Source: Bacteroidota bacterium
Lineage (GTDB): Bacteria > Bacteroidota > Bacteroidia > Chitinophagales > Chitinophagaceae
Reading direction: 5' to 3'
NCBI GenBank assembly: GCA_947463975.1
Contig: CANHUW010000006.1
Span: forward strand, 1-26,747
Length of the DNA: 26,747 nt
In this document: in pieces, positions 6,948 to 16,220 of the stretch
How positions within the stretch are numbered: position 1 is the first letter of the stretch
Layout of the letters: each line of letters starts with the position of its first letter
The notes under the pieces: model-generated
Database searches by the model: none
What the model was told of the DNA's origin: nothing
The model's input: the letters and a program-made list of their open reading frames with translations, nothing else
Translations under genes and position numbers: made by a program

Positions 6948-8114
6948 TTAAGCTTCGTTTTCCGCAACTTCTACAGAAGAATAATCCTTAATCACATTGT
7001 ATAAAGTACCTCTTTCAATGGGGGCTCTTTTAGCTTGCTTAATCAATGCTACTAATTGAGCAGTAGTCATTGCTGGATTTTGTTCTTCAGAGCCAGCCAT
7101 TGAATAAATCTTTGTAGTATCATCTATGGTTCCATCAATATCATTAACGCCATAACTCAAGGTTAATTGAGCAGCATCTCTTCCAAGCATTGGCCAATAA
7201 GCCTTCACATGAGGGAAGTTATCTAAGTATAATCTAGAGATAGCATACATTTTTAAATCATCTAATAAGATTGATTCCGGCACATTACTCATTTCATTAT
7301 TAGAATTTCTAAACTTCAATGGAATAAAAGTATTAAAGCCTTTTGTTTGATCTTGCAATTGTCTTAATCTTTCCATATGATCAATCCTGTGGCTAAAGTT
7401 TTCGATATGTCCATATAATAAGGTAGCATTACTATGCATACCTAATTCGTGTGCAGTTTGATGAATATGCAACCATTGATCGGCTGTTGCTTTATCTGCA
7501 CAAATCTGTTCTCTAATTTCTGGATGAAATATTTCTGCACCTCCACCAGGTAAAGAATCTAGTCCAGCATCTTTTGCCATTCGCATGCCTTCTTCAACGC
7601 TTACTTTTGCTTTTCTAAACATGTATTCTAATTCTACCGGAGTAAAAGCTTTGATATGTAAATCTGGTCTGTGTGCTTTGATAGCACGCATTAATTCCAA
7701 GAAAAATTCCAAAGTTAATTTAGGATGAACACCTCCTACAATATGCACTTCTGTAACAGGCTTGCCATCATAAGATTTAACAATATCCAACATTTGGTCT
7801 ACTGTTAATTCCCAGCCTTCTTCTTTATGGGCATATAATTTAGAGTAAGAACAAAATTTGCAAGAGAATACACAAACATTGGTTGGCTCGATATGAAAAT
7901 TCTTATTGAAATAAGTTTTATTGCCATGCAAAGCTTCTCTTTTCCAATTTGCTAATGCACCAACATAGGGTAGAGAAGCGTTTTCAAATAAATAAACGCC
8001 CTCATCAAATAAGATGCGTTCATTTTGAATAACTTTAGTTCCTATTTTTTGTAATGTACTGTCTTTCTCTGCAGCTATTATCACTTCTATGCCCTTGCTG
8101 TTCATATCTTGCAA
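6948..8114 (-). CDS. mqnE: Aminofutalosine synthase MqnE (radical SAM)
   Basis: MqnE joins 3-[(1-carboxyvinyl)oxy]benzoate to the adenosyl radical to form 6-amino-6-deoxyfutalosine, an early step of the alternative menaquinone pathway. The 388-residue product has the radical SAM CX3CX2C motif as Cys81, Cys85, Cys88 (CVFSCKFCSYSK), preceded by FHIEPTNV. Further blocks are EVHIVGGVHP, IKAFTPVELEYM, GLDSLPGGGAEIF, SNATLLYGHIE, FIPLKFRN and AQLTLSYGVNDIDGT, which together separate it from MqnC and from FO synthases. An internal ATG at residue 4 is an alternative start. It lies 20 bp downstream of the nucleoside transporter gene on the same strand, so co-transcription is likely. The other mqn genes are not in the window. 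Confidence 0.96.
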   Translation of the reverse strand: MQDMNSKGIEVIIAAEKDSTLQKIGTKVIQNERILFDEGVYLFENASLPYVGALANWKREALHGNKTYFNKNFHIEPTNVCVFSCKFCSYSKLYAHKEEGWELTVDQMLDIVKSYDGKPVTEVHIVGGVHPKLTLEFFLELMRAIKAHRPDLHIKAFTPVELEYMFRKAKVSVEEGMRMAKDAGLDSLPGGGAEIFHPEIREQICADKATADQWLHIHQTAHELGMHSNATLLYGHIENFSHRIDHMERLRQLQDQTKGFNTFIPLKFRNSNNEMSNVPESILLDDLKMYAISRLYLDNFPHVKAYWPMLGRDAAQLTLSYGVNDIDGTIDDTTKIYSMAGSEEQNPAMTTAQLVALIKQAKRAPIERGTLYNVIKDYSSVEVAENEA

Positions 8115-8134
8115 TTTGAACGCAAAGTTACAGA

Positions 8135-9397
8135 TTATCCAATCAAAATTCCTGCAATACTTGCAGAAAGATAAGAGGCCAATGTACCGGCTAATAATGC
8201 TTTAAGTCCTAATTCTGCTAAATCTTTTCTTCGGTTTGGAGCCAATTCGCCAATTCCTCCAATGAGCATACCAACACTACTGAAATTCGCAAATCCGCAA
8301 ATGGCTATACTTACAATTAATAATCCTTTTTCTGTTACAATAGGAACCACTTTACTGGTCAAACTCTTAAACGCAACAAATTCGTTGATGGTTAATTTTT
8401 GACCTAAAAGGGTAGCAGCACTTTGAATGTCTACTGTTGGGATACCCATAGCCCATGCCATTGGGTAAAATAATTTTCCAAATAAATAGTTCAAGCTTAA
8501 ATCCAAATTGGCACTAAATAAATGACCTATTTTCAATAATGTCCAATCCACTAAAGCAATCAAAGCAATAAATCCAATTAACATTGCAATCACATTCATG
8601 GCAATTTTGAAGCCATCACCTGCACCATGCGTAATAGCGTCAATGGTATTACTATATTGGCTTTTTACTTCAAGCGTAACTTTTCCAAGTGTTTGAGATG
8701 TTTCTGTTTCTGGAAATAATATTTTCGCAATCACTAATGCTCCTGGAGCTGCCATTAAACTAGCTGTAATTAATTTAGGTGCTAAATCCATTCCAGCAGC
8801 AGCACCCATATTTGCATAAACAATTAATATTCCTCCAGCAATACATGCCAAGCTTCCACTCATACTTGCTAAAATTTCACTTTTTGTCATGCTTGCTAAG
8901 TATGGTCGAATCATTACTTGCGCCTCTACTTGACCAACAAAGGCACTAGCCACATTACTTAAAGCTTCTGCACCACTTACTCGCATGATTACATTCATAG
9001 CTTTTGCTATTACTGATATAATCCTCTGCATAATGCCAAAATGATAAAATAAAGCAACTAGAACGCAAACTAATATAATCGTTGCGGTAACGTTAAATGC
9101 AAATACAAATCCTCCATTTACAAAATCATTTACTCCAGTTGGCGTCATTGCACCTACACCTCCATAAACAAAAGCTGCACCTTGTCTTGAGAACTGTTCA
9201 ATCTTTCCCATGGCTTTTCCCAGTAACTGAAAAAAATTGGTGATGGCGGGTATTTTAAGCACTAATATTCCAATCAGTAATTGAAGTCCTAAACCACTAA
9301 ATACCAGTCTATAATTGATGTTTTTTTTATTATTGGAGAACAAAAAAGCGATAGCTAATATTAATAAAATACCGAATATGCCTTGAAATCTTTCCAT
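8135..9397 (-). CDS. Concentrative nucleoside transporter (CNT/NupC family)
   Basis: This inner-membrane transporter takes up nucleosides with a cation gradient. The 420-residue product is almost wholly hydrophobic, with the N-terminal membrane segments, the re-entrant hairpin regions and the C-terminal ANFSSVGMLIGGIGELAP block of the family. The ribose-contacting residues known from Vibrio cholerae CNT are kept (Glu in TINEFVAF; Phe369, Asn371 and Ser374 in FANFSS). The base-contacting hairpin motif, usually GQTEAP, reads GQVEAQ here (residues 155-160). A weak -7-like box (TATCTTTC on the minus strand, 9415-9422) lies 17 bp before the ATG, immediately after the trxA terminator. mqnE follows 20 bp downstream. 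Substrate preference cannot be told from sequence. Confidence 0.93.
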   Translation of the reverse strand: MERFQGIFGILLILAIAFLFSNNKKNINYRLVFSGLGLQLLIGILVLKIPAITNFFQLLGKAMGKIEQFSRQGAAFVYGGVGAMTPTGVNDFVNGGFVFAFNVTATIILVCVLVALFYHFGIMQRIISVIAKAMNVIMRVSGAEALSNVASAFVGQVEAQVMIRPYLASMTKSEILASMSGSLACIAGGILIVYANMGAAAGMDLAPKLITASLMAAPGALVIAKILFPETETSQTLGKVTLEVKSQYSNTIDAITHGAGDGFKIAMNVIAMLIGFIALIALVDWTLLKIGHLFSANLDLSLNYLFGKLFYPMAWAMGIPTVDIQSAATLLGQKLTINEFVAFKSLTSKVVPIVTEKGLLIVSIAICGFANFSSVGMLIGGIGELAPNRRKDLAELGLKALLAGTLASYLSASIAGILIG

Positions 9398-9421
9398 AGG
9401 TTTTAATTAGGGAAGAAAGAT

Positions 9422-9450
9422 AAAAAAAATCCTGCTATTTAGCAGGATTT
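9422..9450 (-). terminator. Intrinsic terminator after trxA
   Basis: A 10-bp stem (AAATCCTGCT at 9427-9436 with AGCAGGATTT at 9441-9450) has a 4-nt ATTT loop. On the minus strand it runs into eight T residues. It separates trxA from the transporter-mqnE unit. Confidence 0.92.
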
Positions 9451-9492
9451 TATGAGGAAATTCAAATATTGAAATATTGTTATAGAAACCTA

Positions 9493-9810
9493 TTACATAT
9501 GAGACTGAATCTTCTTATCTAATACTGATTTAGGTACCGCGCCAATTTGCTTGTCCACAACTTGACCACCTTTAACGAATAAAATTGCAGGAATAGAAGT
9601 AATGCCAAAATTCATACTTAAGTTAGGATTCACATCCACATTTACTTTTCCAATATTTACTTTACCAGCATATTCAGTAGCTAATTCTTCGATAACTGGA
9701 CCTATTGCTCTACAAGGGCCACACCATTCTGCCCAAAAATCGATTACACTTAATTTGTCACTTTCCATTACTGTAGTTTGAAAGTTTGCGTCTGTAAATT
9801 CTAATGCCAT
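9493..9810 (-). CDS. trxA: Thioredoxin
   Basis: This is the cytosolic disulfide reductant for ribonucleotide reductase, peroxiredoxins and methionine sulfoxide reductases. The 105-residue product has the standard length, no signal peptide, and the active site WCGPC at residues 29-33 within VIDFWAEWCGPCRAIGP. The cis-proline loop TSIPAILF and the C-terminal GAVPKSVLDKKI are also typical. It is transcribed alone: a perfect -7 box lies 36 bp upstream and a strong terminator lies downstream. The dnaE gene ends 99 bp upstream on the same strand. Confidence 0.98.
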   Translation of the reverse strand: MALEFTDANFQTTVMESDKLSVIDFWAEWCGPCRAIGPVIEELATEYAGKVNIGKVNVDVNPNLSMNFGITSIPAILFVKGGQVVDKQIGAVPKSVLDKKIQSHM

Positions 9811-9846
9811 AAAAAGATATTTAATTTGTTTGTATTCTTATTAGTT

Positions 9847-9854
9847 CAAAAATA
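9847..9854 (-). promoter_or_regulatory. -7 promoter element of trxA
   Basis: The minus strand reads TATTTTTG, matching TAnnTTTG, 36 bp before the trxA ATG and within the spacer after dnaE. A matching -33 element at optimal spacing is not visible. Confidence 0.45.
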
Positions 9855-9909
9855 AGGCCATTATTCAATAAGTGCCATTTTGACTTTTCCACCATTCTTA
9901 ACAACTTTA

Positions 9910-12900
9910 TTAAACCAAGTTTATTTGTACCTGTATTTCCGGGTTTTGATCTAGGAATGAAACCAAGTCGTCATTAATAGAAAAACCTTTATCAAAAGTG
10001 AGTAAGCTTGCCACTAATTGTTCTTTGGGTTCAATAAAATTGAATTTGAAGGATGATTTACCGGGATTTGCTTTAATATTCTTCTCAAAAAAGCTGATCA
10101 TGTCTGGTCTTAAATTGGCAGGGTGTAGGCTTACTTCAATTGATCTGGTTTGATTTGTTTTAACCGTTTCTAATAAACTCATTGTCTGAATTTTAAATTC
10201 AAACAAATTGGGTTGATTAAATCTGTTTCTAAATGCGCCATTGATGCAAATTTTTTGCCCTACTTCTAAGTAGTTCTGAAACTTTACATAATCCTCACTC
10301 CATAAAATGAAATCCGTTTTACCAGTAAAATCTTCCATCACAAAAGAACCAAAATTTTTCCCCGTTTTAGTAATTCTATGTTGTACATCCGTTATCAAAC
10401 CTGCTAATTTGAAATTTTTCCCAAGATAACTTTGTTGAACCACCAACATATCTTTTACTTCGTTAAAATCATTGATTGGAGTAAATAAGTAATGTTTCAT
10501 TTCGAAACTGAAATGATCCAATGGATGTCCACTCATGAACATTCCTGTAATATCTTTTTCGTGATCTAATTTTTCTGTCAGTGTCCATTCCTCGCATATT
10601 GTTAATTTAGGGATAGGCACTTGCATCGCTGAAGGTAAATCTCCAAATAAGGTATTGCTTGTTCCAGTATTCATGGTTTGCATTGCTTGGGCATATCCAA
10701 TTAACTTTTCTAAACCTGAGCTTCTTTCCCCATCTGGCACATTAAAGTATTGAGCACGGTGATATTCCGGGAAACAATCAAAGCTTCCTGAATAAGCTAA
10801 ACTTTCTAAAGATTTTTTGTTGACTGCTCTAGATAAAACACGTTTCATAAAATCTAGCATGTTTTCAAAATGGCCTGCTTTATTTCTTTCAATAATAATA
10901 CCTTCAATAGCAGCTTCACCAACACCTTTCAGTCCACCTAATCCAAATCTAATTTCTCCTTTTTTATTTACTGAAAATCCTTTCAAAGATTCATTGATAT
11001 CTGGACCCAATACCTTTATGCCCATTCTCTTACATTCTTCCATGAAGAAAGTGATCTTATCAATACTGCCTGCATGATTTAATACCGCAGACATATATTC
11101 TCCTGGATAGTGTGCTTTTAAATAAGCTGTCTGATAAGCTACATAAGCATAACAAGTAGAGTGTGATTTATTAAAAGCATATTGAGCAAAAGCTTCCCAA
11201 TCTGTCCAAACCTTATCCAAAATATTTTCTGGGTGTCCATTCTTCACGGCTCCTGCAATAAACTGTGCTTTCATTTTATCCAGCACTGCTTTTTGTTTTT
11301 TACCCATGGCTTTTCTCAACACATCTGCATCGCCCTTGGTAAATCCACCAATTTTTTGACTCAATAACATTACCTGTTCTTGATATACGGTGATACCATA
11401 AGTGTCAGATAAAAATTCTTCCATCTCTGGTAAGTCGTATTGAATGACTTCTCTACCATGCTTTCTTTCAATAAAATTGGGAATGTAGGCAATTGGACCT
11501 GGACGATACAAAGCGTTCATGGCGATTAAATCTGCGAACTTGTCTGGCTTTAATTCACGCAAATACTTTTGCATTCCCACCGATTCAAATTGGAAAGTAG
11601 CATTGGTTTCCCCTTTCTGATATAATTGAAATGTTTTCTCATCATCCAATGGTATATTATCCAAGTCTATTGTTACACCATGATTTTGTTTGATCAATTC
11701 TAATGCAGTTTTTAAAATAGATAGGGTTTTTAATCCCAAGAAGTCCATTTTAATAACCCCTGCATCTTCAATCACTGAACCCTCAATTTGAGTGACCCAT
11801 AAATCAGAATCTTTTGCTGTGGCTACTGGCATGATAGCAGTTAAATCACTAGGTGCAATGATGATTCCCGCTGCGTGTATACCGGTGTTTCTAATAGAGC
11901 CTTCTAATCTTTCTGCTTCATGTAATACTGCAGCTCTTAAATCTGAACCTTTATAGATCTCTCTTAATTTTTTGACATTGTCTATGTCTTCTTGTTGATA
12001 TCCTTCTTTTTCTTCCAATGATTTGTCTCCTTCTTTTTTAGTGATAGGAGCGTGTAAGCATCTATTTAACTCAGTACCTGGTTTATCTGGAACCAACTTA
12101 GCTAATAAATTGGATTCTGATAAAGGCAAGTCCATTACTCGGGCAACATCTTTAATACTACTTTTAGCTGCCATGGTACCATAAGTAATAATTTGTGCTA
12201 CTTGTTCTTTACCATATTTATCTACCACATAATCAATCACTTTTTGACGACCTTCATCATCAAAGTCCGTATCAATATCGGGCATGCTCTTACGATCTGG
12301 GTTTAAAAAACGCTCAAAAAGTAATTGGTATTTTATGGGATCTATATTGGTAATGCCAATACAATATGCCACTACCGATCCAGCAGCAGATCCACGACCT
12401 GGCCCCACAAATACATCCATTGCTCTACCTGCCTTGATAAAATCACTCACAATCAAGAAATATCCTGCAAAACCCATGGTTTGAATCGTAAATAATTCAA
12501 AATCTATTCGCTCTCTAATTTCTGAAGTAATTTCAGGGTATCTTTTATGTGCACCTTCCCATGTGATATGTTTCAAGAATTCCCATTGATTCATATTCGC
12601 ATCCTTGTGAATTTGAAATTCTTTTGGAATAGGGAAGGCGGGCAGTAGGATATCTTTTTTTAGATTCAATACCTCTACTTTATCAACGATTCTATTGGTA
12701 TTGTCAATGGATTCTGGAATGTCTTTAAACAATTCCTTCATTTCGTCTTGTGTCTTAAAATAGAATTCGTTGTTTGGGAATTTGAATCTTCTATTTTTTA
12801 CTTGTAATTCATCGTTTACAAAATCATCAAATCCAGGAGTGGATTGTTTTTCTCCAGTATTGATACATAATAAAATATCATGGGCATTGGCATCATCTTC

Positions 12901-13584
12901 ATTGATATAATGGCTGTCATTGGTGGCAATTACATGTACATTATGTTTTTTCGCAAACTTTAATAAGGTTTGATTAATGGTTTCTTGTTCTGGAATTTGA
13001 TGTCTTTGTAGTTCTATATAGTAATCATCACCAAATAAATCCAACCACCACTTAAATTCTTTTTCTGCTGTTTTTTCATCAAATCGCAAAATGGCTTGAG
13101 GTACATGCGCTCCAATACAACAAGTAGTTGCAATAATACCTTCGTGGTATTTTTCAATTAACTCTTTGTCAATCCTTGGATACTTACTATACATTCCCTC
13201 TATGTATCCAAGCGATGTAAGTTTAATTAAGTTTTGGTATCCAATAGCATTTTTAGCTAAAAGGACTTGATGAAAACGATCGTCTTTGACTTCTTTTGTA
13301 AATGTTTTGATATGCCTATCCTTAACTACATAAAATTCACAACCAACGATAGGTTTAACTACTGGAGCCAAAATATCTTTACCTTGATCGTCTTTTCCAA
13401 TCACTTTGGTTTTTTTCCAGGCTTGGCTTACAAAATTAAACGCACCAAACATGTTTCCATGATCTGTAATAGCTAATGCAGGCATTTCATCTTTAATAGC
13501 CTTATTAAAAAGTCCATCTATAGAAGCTGCTCCATCTAAAAGTGAATATTGAGTATGTACGTGTAAATGTGAAAATTGAGGCAT
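9910..13584 (-). CDS. dnaE: DNA polymerase III subunit alpha (DnaE)
   Basis: DnaE is the replicative polymerase that copies both strands within the Pol III holoenzyme. From ATG 13584 the product has 1224 residues, normal for the family. It opens with the PHP domain (FSHLHVHTQYSLLDGA, HxHxH at residues 6-10). The palm holds the catalytic aspartates in MPDIDTDFDDEGR (residues 434-446) after GPGRGSAAGS. The fingers and thumb include YRPGPIAYIPNF, GITVYQEQVM and FNKSHSTCYAYVAYQTAYLKAHYP. A helix-hairpin-helix (GLGGLKGVGEAAI) and an OB fold follow. The frame extends 11 codons further upstream, but family proteins start at the methionine before PQFSHLHVH. A near-consensus -7 box (GATATTTG on the minus strand, 13605-13612) also lies in that extension. 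Confidence 0.98.
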   Translation of the reverse strand: MPQFSHLHVHTQYSLLDGAASIDGLFNKAIKDEMPALAITDHGNMFGAFNFVSQAWKKTKVIGKDDQGKDILAPVVKPIVGCEFYVVKDRHIKTFTKEVKDDRFHQVLLAKNAIGYQNLIKLTSLGYIEGMYSKYPRIDKELIEKYHEGIIATTCCIGAHVPQAILRFDEKTAEKEFKWWLDLFGDDYYIELQRHQIPEQETINQTLLKFAKKHNVHVIATNDSHYINEDDANAHDILLCINTGEKQSTPGFDDFVNDELQVKNRRFKFPNNEFYFKTQDEMKELFKDIPESIDNTNRIVDKVEVLNLKKDILLPAFPIPKEFQIHKDANMNQWEFLKHITWEGAHKRYPEITSEIRERIDFELFTIQTMGFAGYFLIVSDFIKAGRAMDVFVGPGRGSAAGSVVAYCIGITNIDPIKYQLLFERFLNPDRKSMPDIDTDFDDEGRQKVIDYVVDKYGKEQVAQIITYGTMAAKSSIKDVARVMDLPLSESNLLAKLVPDKPGTELNRCLHAPITKKEGDKSLEEKEGYQQEDIDNVKKLREIYKGSDLRAAVLHEAERLEGSIRNTGIHAAGIIIAPSDLTAIMPVATAKDSDLWVTQIEGSVIEDAGVIKMDFLGLKTLSILKTALELIKQNHGVTIDLDNIPLDDEKTFQLYQKGETNATFQFESVGMQKYLRELKPDKFADLIAMNALYRPGPIAYIPNFIERKHGREVIQYDLPEMEEFLSDTYGITVYQEQVMLLSQKIGGFTKGDADVLRKAMGKKQKAVLDKMKAQFIAGAVKNGHPENILDKVWTDWEAFAQYAFNKSHSTCYAYVAYQTAYLKAHYPGEYMSAVLNHAGSIDKITFFMEECKRMGIKVLGPDINESLKGFSVNKKGEIRFGLGGLKGVGEAAIEGIIIERNKAGHFENMLDFMKRVLSRAVNKKSLESLAYSGSFDCFPEYHRAQYFNVPDGERSSGLEKLIGYAQAMQTMNTGTSNTLFGDLPSAMQVPIPKLTICEEWTLTEKLDHEKDITGMFMSGHPLDHFSFEMKHYLFTPINDFNEVKDMLVVQQSYLGKNFKLAGLITDVQHRITKTGKNFGSFVMEDFTGKTDFILWSEDYVKFQNYLEVGQKICINGAFRNRFNQPNLFEFKIQTMSLLETVKTNQTRSIEVSLHPANLRPDMISFFEKNIKANPGKSSFKFNFIEPKEQLVASLLTFDKGFSINDDLVSFLDQNPEIQVQINLV

Positions 13585-13681
13585 CTGGATTCTAGGGTAA
13601 GCAACAAATATCGTCAAAAAAAGGCGTTAAAATTGACCAATTTTTCCACTTTTTTCAACTTTGTAACTTATCTTGCCACTG

Positions 13682-14551
13682 ATGCAGATTAAAAACTTTA
13701 ATTATATATTATCCATTGCCTGTTTATTGGTTATAGGTTCCTCATGTTCCACTATCAAATCTATTGGTAATAGCACAAAGAAATGGAGTGAAAATGTAAA
13801 AGCTAAAGTGACTCCTCTGGTTAAAAAGGAAGCCATTGCCCCTAAACCAGGTAACACTACTTTGGTGAAATTTTCTATACCTTCTTTAAAAAGAAAACAA
13901 CCCAAGATTAAAAAAGTAAAACCAGTAGTTGCAGAAATAGTGACTACCCATACGAATATTTCAACCATTGAATTCTTGGATAATATTGCAGTAAAGCCAG
14001 GTAAAATTTATTTAAGTAAAACTTCTGATAGTATTGATGCCGAACCTGCTCCTCCAATGGCGAAAGATAATTTTGAAAAAATGCCTGACAATTTATCTGA
14101 TATTGAAAAAGCCAATTGGTTACAATTAAAGTATTCTATCAAAATGGATATTGCAGTAGAAGAAATTAATAATATCCCTTTATTAACTAAAATTGACGAA
14201 TGGTGGGGTACTCCTTACTGTTTAGGGGGAAGTTCAAAAGGGTGTATTGATTGTTCTTATTTCACATTGGATGTAATGAAATCTACTTATAATATCAATT
14301 TAAAACGTACTGCTGCAGAACAATATGAGCAAAGTGAAAAAATTGATTGGGCTGATTTAAAGGAAGGAGATTTGATCTTCTTTAAGACTGAGGGCAGAAA
14401 GAATATTACCCATGTGGGTATTTATTTAACCAATAATAAGTTTGCACATGCTTCTACAAGCCAAGGGGTAACCATCAGTGATTTAACAGAATCTTATTGG
14501 CAAAAAAGATTGTATAGCTTAGGAAGAGTTGCTGCAGCACCTGTACAATAA
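13682..14551 (+). CDS. NlpC/P60-family cell-wall hydrolase, predicted lipoprotein
   Basis: The 289-residue product is a predicted peptidoglycan endopeptidase of the NlpC/P60 cysteine peptidase family, which usually cut the peptide stem. An N-terminal signal (residues 1-21, hydrophobic YILSIACLLVIG) ends at Cys22 in GSSC; the lipobox is loose but plausible for Bacteroidota. Residues 24-120 form a Lys/Pro-rich linker. The catalytic domain starts near 174 with WWGTPYCLGGSSKGCIDCSYF, where Cys191 is the nucleophile. His244 (ITHVGIY) is the catalytic histidine, and His256 (FAHAS) is the likely third polar residue. The longest frame begins at a TTG three codons earlier; ATG 13682 gives a better signal. 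It diverges from dnaE and converges on the M1 peptidase gene with one base between the stop codons. Confidence 0.88.
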   Translation: MQIKNFNYILSIACLLVIGSSCSTIKSIGNSTKKWSENVKAKVTPLVKKEAIAPKPGNTTLVKFSIPSLKRKQPKIKKVKPVVAEIVTTHTNISTIEFLDNIAVKPGKIYLSKTSDSIDAEPAPPMAKDNFEKMPDNLSDIEKANWLQLKYSIKMDIAVEEINNIPLLTKIDEWWGTPYCLGGSSKGCIDCSYFTLDVMKSTYNINLKRTAAEQYEQSEKIDWADLKEGDLIFFKTEGRKNITHVGIYLTNNKFAHASTSQGVTISDLTESYWQKRLYSLGRVAAAPVQ

Positions 14552-14552
14552 A

Positions 14553-16220
14553 TTATTCCACTATCGTTTTTACATAATATAATTGCTCAATAGCTTTCGC
14601 AAAGTTGTTGATGTTAAATGAAGATTGTTGAACCAGTCTTTTCTTAGGTTGAAAATCCAATGGCATTAAACTTTCAACACTATTTTGATAATTTATGTGC
14701 ACTGGTAAATTAAATCCTTTTATACAATTCTTCCACTGATACGTCAATATTTTTTCTTTAGCATCATATTGTAAAACTAAATGTGGAATTTGTATGGTTC
14801 TTAAGTATTGATCAAATACTTTGCTAAAATTGATGCCTGATTGCTGAGAGATATAATTTTCAATCTGCCCTGTTGTGACTGTTTGATGATAAAAGGTTTT
14901 ATTCAGGCCTATCATGATATTTCTAAACAATACATCATCATTAATTGCTTTTCTGATAGTATGTAACATAACAGCACCCTTTGCATACATATCTCCACTA
15001 CCTTCTCTATTAATACCATATGGACCTATAATGGGTTCATCATTTTGAATTCTCCACCTTAAACCATATGTATATTCATCTGCTGCTTTTTTACCAAAAT
15101 AATATTCTGTATACAAAGATTCCAGATAACTAGTGAAACCTTCATGTACCCACATATCTGCTATATCATTTGTGGTAATATTATTGGCAAACCATTCATG
15201 TCCACTTTCATGAATAATGATATAATCCCATTTTAATCCCCATCCAGATTTGGATAAATCTGTTCCTAAATAACCGTTTTTGAATTTATTGCCATATGCA
15301 ACTGCAGATTGATGTTCCATCCCTAAATGTGGACTTTGCACTAACTTAAATCCATCTTCATAAAATGGATAGGGGCCCATCCAATATTCAAAAGCCTCCA
15401 ACATTTTAGGTACTTCTTTGAATTGAGCAACTGCTTTTGCAGAATCTTCTCTTAAAACATAATAGGAAAGGTCTAAGTTTCCTTTTAATCCTTTATAAGT
15501 TTCTTTCCAATTCACATAGTCACCTATGTATGGGATGATATTATAGTTATTAATGGGATTTCTCACTACCCATCTCGACCAATTGTTTTGATCTGCTCTT
15601 CCAGGACGTCCATTGGCAATGGCTTTCAGAGGAGCAGGACTATATATATTCAATGCGGCGCCAAAGTCTGGTTCATCAGATTGATGATCTTTACAAGGAT
15701 ACCATACAGAAGCCCCTAATCCTTGACAAGCAACAGATACCCATGGATTTCCATTGCTATCTTTTCTCCATATCCATCCACCATCCCATGGTGGACGAAT
15801 CGCTTCTCTAGGTTTTCCATGATAAAATATCCAAAGTGAAAAGTCGGTTTGAATGGGGATATTTTTTTGATGTTGAACCAATGCAATATTACCTTCTCTA
15901 GTAAAAGATACTTTCTCCCATTGATTTTTTGTCCAAATCAAAATGCTATCTATGATCAATGGTTGTTGTAAATCTACTTGAATATCTTGCGATGTTTTCA
16001 CTGCCTTTGCCTTCCAAACCACTGACCCCTCTATGGTTTTATTGTCAATATTAGGTATGACTGAAATGTCGTAACTCTGAATATCCAACCAATCCCTGTT
16101 TTTATTTAAACTACCTCTTAAGGAATCTGATTCTTTGAATAACATTTGGGCATTCGAATTCAAAGAAATCAGCGTGATACATAAAATTGCCAATAAGTTT
16201 TTGTAAAACATCTTAGTCAT
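14553..16220 (-). CDS. Exported M1-family zinc metallopeptidase
   Basis: The 555-residue product is a gluzincin aminopeptidase-like enzyme. An N-terminal signal peptide (MFYKNLLAILCITLISLNSNAQ) predicts export to the periplasm or beyond. After an N-terminal beta domain comes the exopeptidase-type motif GMEHQ (residues 300-304, GAMEN equivalent). The zinc site follows as HESGH at 337-341, with Glu360 in WVHEGF as third ligand at the expected spacing. It lacks the large C-terminal helical domain of long M1 enzymes such as PepN, which fits the short M1 group common in Bacteroidota. The ATG at 16220 overlaps the msrA stop by 8 bp; the ATG at 16211, just past that stop, is an alternative. Either way the two genes are translationally linked. 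Confidence 0.92.
   Translation of the reverse strand: MTKMFYKNLLAILCITLISLNSNAQMLFKESDSLRGSLNKNRDWLDIQSYDISVIPNIDNKTIEGSVVWKAKAVKTSQDIQVDLQQPLIIDSILIWTKNQWEKVSFTREGNIALVQHQKNIPIQTDFSLWIFYHGKPREAIRPPWDGGWIWRKDSNGNPWVSVACQGLGASVWYPCKDHQSDEPDFGAALNIYSPAPLKAIANGRPGRADQNNWSRWVVRNPINNYNIIPYIGDYVNWKETYKGLKGNLDLSYYVLREDSAKAVAQFKEVPKMLEAFEYWMGPYPFYEDGFKLVQSPHLGMEHQSAVAYGNKFKNGYLGTDLSKSGWGLKWDYIIIHESGHEWFANNITTNDIADMWVHEGFTSYLESLYTEYYFGKKAADEYTYGLRWRIQNDEPIIGPYGINREGSGDMYAKGAVMLHTIRKAINDDVLFRNIMIGLNKTFYHQTVTTGQIENYISQQSGINFSKVFDQYLRTIQIPHLVLQYDAKEKILTYQWKNCIKGFNLPVHINYQNSVESLMPLDFQPKKRLVQQSSFNINNFAKAIEQLYYVKTIVE

Noticed and set aside
13585..13617. Eleven extra N-terminal residues of dnaE
   Set aside because: Family proteins start at the Met before PQFSHLHVH, and a near-consensus -7 box falls within the extension.
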